Assembly: GCA_900548875.1 (NCBI GenBank)
Contig: URMA01000065.1
Coordinates: 1-17,174 of the forward strand
Length of the DNA: 17,174 bases
From: an uncultured Porphyromonadaceae bacterium
GTDB taxonomy: Bacteria > Bacteroidota > Bacteroidia > Bacteroidales > Muribaculaceae
Direction: 5' to 3'
In this document: positions 14,410-17,174 of the stretch, piece by piece
How positions within the stretch are numbered: the stretch's first letter is position 1
Layout: the number at the start of each line of letters is the position of its first letter
The notes under the pieces: generated by a model
Seen by the model: the letters and a program-made list of their open reading frames with translations, nothing else
The model's database searches: none
Told to the model about the DNA's origin: nothing
Made by a program: the position numbers and the translations under genes

Positions 14410-16623
14410 TTATTTCAATTCAAAAGCTACTTTGCCTTTGATGTCGACAGACGATGCGCCAACAAGTGCCTCAAATTTTCCGGGTTCGGCTACCCATTCG
14501 TGCTTCTTGTCGTCGAAATAAGAAAGAGCCTCGCTGTTGATGGTAAACGAAACCACCTTTTCTTCGCCCGGAGCCAAAGTCACCTTTTCGAAGCCTTTCA
14601 GTTCTTTCACCGGACGCGGAAGTGACGATTTCTTGTCGCTGATATAGAGTTGGACCACTTCCTTGCCTTCGCGCTTACCGGTATTTTTTACCGGAACTGA
14701 AACCGTCACCGTTCCGTCGGCTGTCATTTCCTTCTTGTCGATGGTCGGTTTTCCGTATTCAAAAGTGGTGTACGAAAGTCCATGACCGAAAGCAAACAGC
14801 GGTTTCAGTTTCTCCTTGTCAGTCCAGCGATAGCCTACGTAAATGCCTTCATTATAGCGCACATTGACATGGTCGCCCGGATGCTCGCCAAGGGCATGGG
14901 CACCGTTGTCTTCCAGACGTACCGGGAACGTGAACGGCAGCTTTCCGGAGGGGTCCACGTCGCCAAACAGCACTGAAGCAAGGGCGTTGCCGGCTTCCGT
15001 ACCGCAGTACCATGATTCTACTACCGACGGCACTTTGGCAACCCACGGCATGGCTACGGCATTACCGCTGATGATAACCACGGCAATGTTCGGATTGACA
15101 GCGGCAATGGCTTCGATAGTCTTGTCCTGTTCATACGGGAGGTTGTACGACTTGCGGTCGTTACCCTCACAGTCCTGACCGTCGTTCTTGTTCAGACCGC
15201 CGATGAAAATCACCATGTCGGCATCCTTGGCAGCTTCTACGGCTTCGGCACGCAGGTCATTCAAGTCGAAAATCTTTTCCGGAGCGACGGCACCTTTCAC
15301 ATCCTGGGCAGCCACCGCCGGCGATGCGTATCCGCCCTTATAGACAACCTCCACACCGTCCTTTTCAGCACGTGCGAGAATGCCCTGCAACGGCGACACT
15401 TCATATTTCACTTTCAGCGATGAAGAACCGCCGCCAATCGTCATCGGATGTACGGCATTTTCACCGACGACAAGCAGTTTGCGCACTTTCTTCGTATCGA
15501 GAGGCAACAGATTCTTGTCGTTTTTCAGCAATACGATACCTTCCTGCGCAATCGTACGTCCGGCAAGGGCATGCTCTTCTGTCGCAAACGAGCCGTAAGG
15601 ACGCGACGGAGCCATCGTCGTACGGAATACGAGACGAAGAATGCGGCGCACCTTATCGTCAAGTTCCTTCGTGCCGACCTTGCCCGACTTAATCAAGTCA
15701 AGATAAGGATTGGCAAGATAATAGTTGTCGTAGGCATTCTTTGCACCCGATTTCAAGCCGTCGGTCCAGGTGCCGAATTCCATGTCAAGGCCGTTGTAAA
15801 TCGACTGTTCCGTATCGTGAGTTCCACCCCAGTCAGAAACAACTACACCGTCGAATCCCCATTCGCCTTTCAGAATATCGTTGAGGAGATACTGGTTGTG
15901 GCAGCAATGCTGTCCCTTATACTGATTGTAGGCTCCCATAATGGCCCACGCCTTGCCTTCCTGCACGGCAGCCTTGAAGGCAGGCAGATAGATTTCGTAG
16001 AGAGCGCGGTCGTCGACGATGACATTGATATGTCCGCGGTCGATTTCCTGATTGTTGAGTGCAAAGTGCTTCACGCAGGCGGCAACACCGTTTTTCTGAA
16101 CTTCCTGAACATAAGGAACTACCATTTTGGAAGACAGATAAGGGTCTTCGCCCATGTATTCAAAATTTCGTCCGTTGAGCGGCGTACGGTAGATGTTTAC
16201 GCCCGGACCGAGCAGAATATTCTTGTTGCGGTAGCGTGCCTCTTCTCCGATGCTTTTGCCATAAAGGGCCGACATTTCCGGATTCCATGTTGCGGCAAGG
16301 CAAGTCAGTGCCGGAAAAGCCGTACAGGAGTCGTTGGTCCATCCTGCACCGCCCCACTCGTCCCATTCCACTTCCTGGCGGATTCCGTGAGGGCCGTCGG
16401 TCGTCCAGTTTTCAGGAATACCCAGACGGGGAACGCCCGGCGAGGAAAATTTCGACTGGGCATGGAGCATTGCCACTTTTTCTTCGGTCGTCATACGTGA
16501 AAGAGCATCTTCCACTCTCACTTCAATAGGTTTTGTAGGGTCGAGATAGGCCGGAGTTTCCGCTTTGGCTGAAAGCATGGAAAGAGCCGCCACTCCCAAC
16601 AGTAATTTGGATTTTAGGTTCAT
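14410..16623 (-). CDS. Glycoside hydrolase family 3, probable periplasmic beta-glucosidase
   Basis: GH3 enzymes remove single beta-linked sugars from the non-reducing end of oligosaccharides with retention of configuration. The 737-residue protein has a signal peptide (cleavage near SAKA, residue 21) and an N-terminal TIM-barrel domain. That domain carries FEYMGEDPYLS (154-164), VKHFALNNQE (184-193) and the nucleophile Asp264 in VVSDWGG. An alpha/beta sandwich domain (about 360-560) follows, with the likely acid/base Glu486 in DCEGNDR. A fibronectin III-like C-terminal domain (about 630-737) contains VKNTGKREGKEVVQLYI. This is the full three-domain layout. The linked GH5 gene upstream suggests cleavage of glucans to oligosaccharides and then to glucose, but beta-xylosidase or mixed activity cannot be excluded from sequence. 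A -7 box precedes it, so it has its own promoter. Confidence 0.95.
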   Translation of the reverse strand: MNLKSKLLLGVAALSMLSAKAETPAYLDPTKPIEVRVEDALSRMTTEEKVAMLHAQSKFSSPGVPRLGIPENWTTDGPHGIRQEVEWDEWGGAGWTNDSCTAFPALTCLAATWNPEMSALYGKSIGEEARYRNKNILLGPGVNIYRTPLNGRNFEYMGEDPYLSSKMVVPYVQEVQKNGVAACVKHFALNNQEIDRGHINVIVDDRALYEIYLPAFKAAVQEGKAWAIMGAYNQYKGQHCCHNQYLLNDILKGEWGFDGVVVSDWGGTHDTEQSIYNGLDMEFGTWTDGLKSGAKNAYDNYYLANPYLDLIKSGKVGTKELDDKVRRILRLVFRTTMAPSRPYGSFATEEHALAGRTIAQEGIVLLKNDKNLLPLDTKKVRKLLVVGENAVHPMTIGGGSSSLKVKYEVSPLQGILARAEKDGVEVVYKGGYASPAVAAQDVKGAVAPEKIFDLNDLRAEAVEAAKDADMVIFIGGLNKNDGQDCEGNDRKSYNLPYEQDKTIEAIAAVNPNIAVVIISGNAVAMPWVAKVPSVVESWYCGTEAGNALASVLFGDVDPSGKLPFTFPVRLEDNGAHALGEHPGDHVNVRYNEGIYVGYRWTDKEKLKPLFAFGHGLSYTTFEYGKPTIDKKEMTADGTVTVSVPVKNTGKREGKEVVQLYISDKKSSLPRPVKELKGFEKVTLAPGEEKVVSFTINSEALSYFDDKKHEWVAEPGKFEALVGASSVDIKGKVAFELK

Positions 16624-16676
16624 AAATCAGTTTGTTTTGGATATATGTCGATTTGTTCAATAAATTTCCGTATCTG

Positions 16677-16684
16677 CAAATATA
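16677..16684 (-). promoter_or_regulatory. -7 promoter box for the GH3 gene
   Basis: On the minus strand this reads TATATTTG, an exact TAnnTTTG match about 55 bp before the GH3 ATG. It predicts a leader of roughly 45 nt. It lies in the 138-bp gap between the GH5 and GH3 genes, and only a T-rich stretch is present at the -33 position. Confidence 0.55.
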
Positions 16685-16761
16685 ACGGAAGTGCTTCAAT
16701 TAAAAGTCAGGAGAAATGCCGAAAACTACGAATCAGCAAGATTTTGCACAAAAAACGTAAG

Positions 16762-17174
16762 TTAATCGTGGCCTTCAAGGAGCAATGAGCGAATATATTC
16801 CTGCTGCTTGACACAGTTTTGGTAACGGCATGCCTCCAGATATTCCTCCAGAATGCGCCGTGCCTTCTGCTGGTCGGGACGGCACTTGCGGATTGCCTCG
16901 TACGAAGAACGGTCGGCCTCGGCAAAGTCCACTATCACCTGCCAGTCCTTCGGCGGAATGATGGCGTTGAAACACGATTCGTTGATTTTCTTGTACGGCC
17001 AGAACGTATAGCCGATATTGTTGTCCTTCATCACCTGCGCAAAGGTCGACTGCCATTCCATCGTGTTGTGGCCCATTTCGCCCATATACATCGGTAGGTT
17101 CACGCTGTCGCGGAAGGCGATGCTTGATATGCTGGTTTTATGCTTCTTTTTAATTAAATATGCTGTAAATATAC
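16762..17174 (-). CDS. Glycoside hydrolase family 5 (cellulase-like), 3' end only
   Basis: The gene runs off the right edge; 136 codons and the TAA stop are visible. The visible part holds the GH5 nucleophile motif NLPMYMGEMGHNT (the Glu of MGE), followed by FAQVMKDNNIGYTFWPYKKI, the strand and Trp region that closes the GH5 barrel, and then a helical C-terminus. GH5 enzymes of this type cut beta-1,4-glucans or related hemicelluloses internally. Together with the GH3 gene downstream on the same strand this suggests a small glucan-degradation locus. The frame is open to the edge, but the outermost 50 bases are much richer in A and T and encode YLIKKKHKTS, unlike the rest. A GTG at 17101-17103 is in frame but lies inside the domain and is not a true start. 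Confidence 0.8.
   Translation of the reverse strand, partial: IFTAYLIKKKHKTSISSIAFRDSVNLPMYMGEMGHNTMEWQSTFAQVMKDNNIGYTFWPYKKINESCFNAIIPPKDWQVIVDFAEADRSSYEAIRKCRPDQQKARRILEEYLEACRYQNCVKQQEYIRSLLLEGHD

Noticed and set aside
15448..16500. 350-codon plus-strand frame within the GH3 gene
   Set aside because: It is the antisense shadow of a clear GH3 coding sequence.
1..17174. CRISPR arrays, insertion sequences, tRNA or rRNA genes
   Set aside because: No regularly spaced repeats, transposase-like frames with terminal inverted repeats, or recognisable RNA gene sequences were seen on either strand.

Overview
The window looks like a chromosomal segment of a member of the Bacteroidota, order Bacteroidales, probably close to Prevotellaceae (the family is an inference). 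Reasons: many genes are preceded by the TAnnTTTG -7 box of the Bacteroidetes primary sigma factor instead of an E. coli-type -10, Shine-Dalgarno sequences are weak, NadB has the Bacteroidales sequence style, one protein carries a type IX secretion-like C-terminal tail, and a TPR/transmembrane/helix-turn-helix regulator sits beside glycoside hydrolases. Most of the window is ordinary chromosome; the least explained parts are the first 3.1 kb and the gap at 9.99-10.87 kb.

Layout. 112-4447 (+): a promoter followed by four tightly spaced genes. These are a Tat-lipoprotein related to iron-sulfur aldo/keto reductases but lacking two catalytic residues, a membrane iron-sulfur protein that looks like a NapH-NapG fusion, then thyA and folA. 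4481-5275 (-): an exported TPR protein. It is transcribed divergently, from an overlapping promoter region, from a YdfG-like short-chain dehydrogenase (5377-6138, +). 6146-7569 (+): pyrH-frr with its own promoter and a strong terminator. 7682-9925 (+): a large secreted multidomain protein with fibronectin type III and jelly-roll-like domains, closed by a terminator.

9988-10889 has no intact gene I can defend. It does hold a small self-contained unit with a promoter (10107-10139), a decayed reading frame, an internal hairpin and a terminator (10448-10486). 10890-12485 (+): nadB with a terminator hairpin. 12701-14332 (+): a membrane-anchored TPR regulator, convergent across a shared terminator with a GH3 beta-glucosidase (14410-16623, -). 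Upstream of the GH3 gene on the same strand is the 3' end of a GH5 cellulase-like gene that runs off the window edge.

How the genes work together. The thyA-folA pair makes dTMP and recycles the dihydrofolate produced. pyrH supplies UDP, and frr recycles ribosomes. nadB starts de novo NAD synthesis. The GH5 and GH3 enzymes fit successive steps of beta-glucan breakdown, perhaps under control of the neighbouring regulator. The first two genes suggest a quinol-linked electron route to a periplasmic iron-sulfur lipoprotein of unknown function, which is the best candidate for undescribed biology here.
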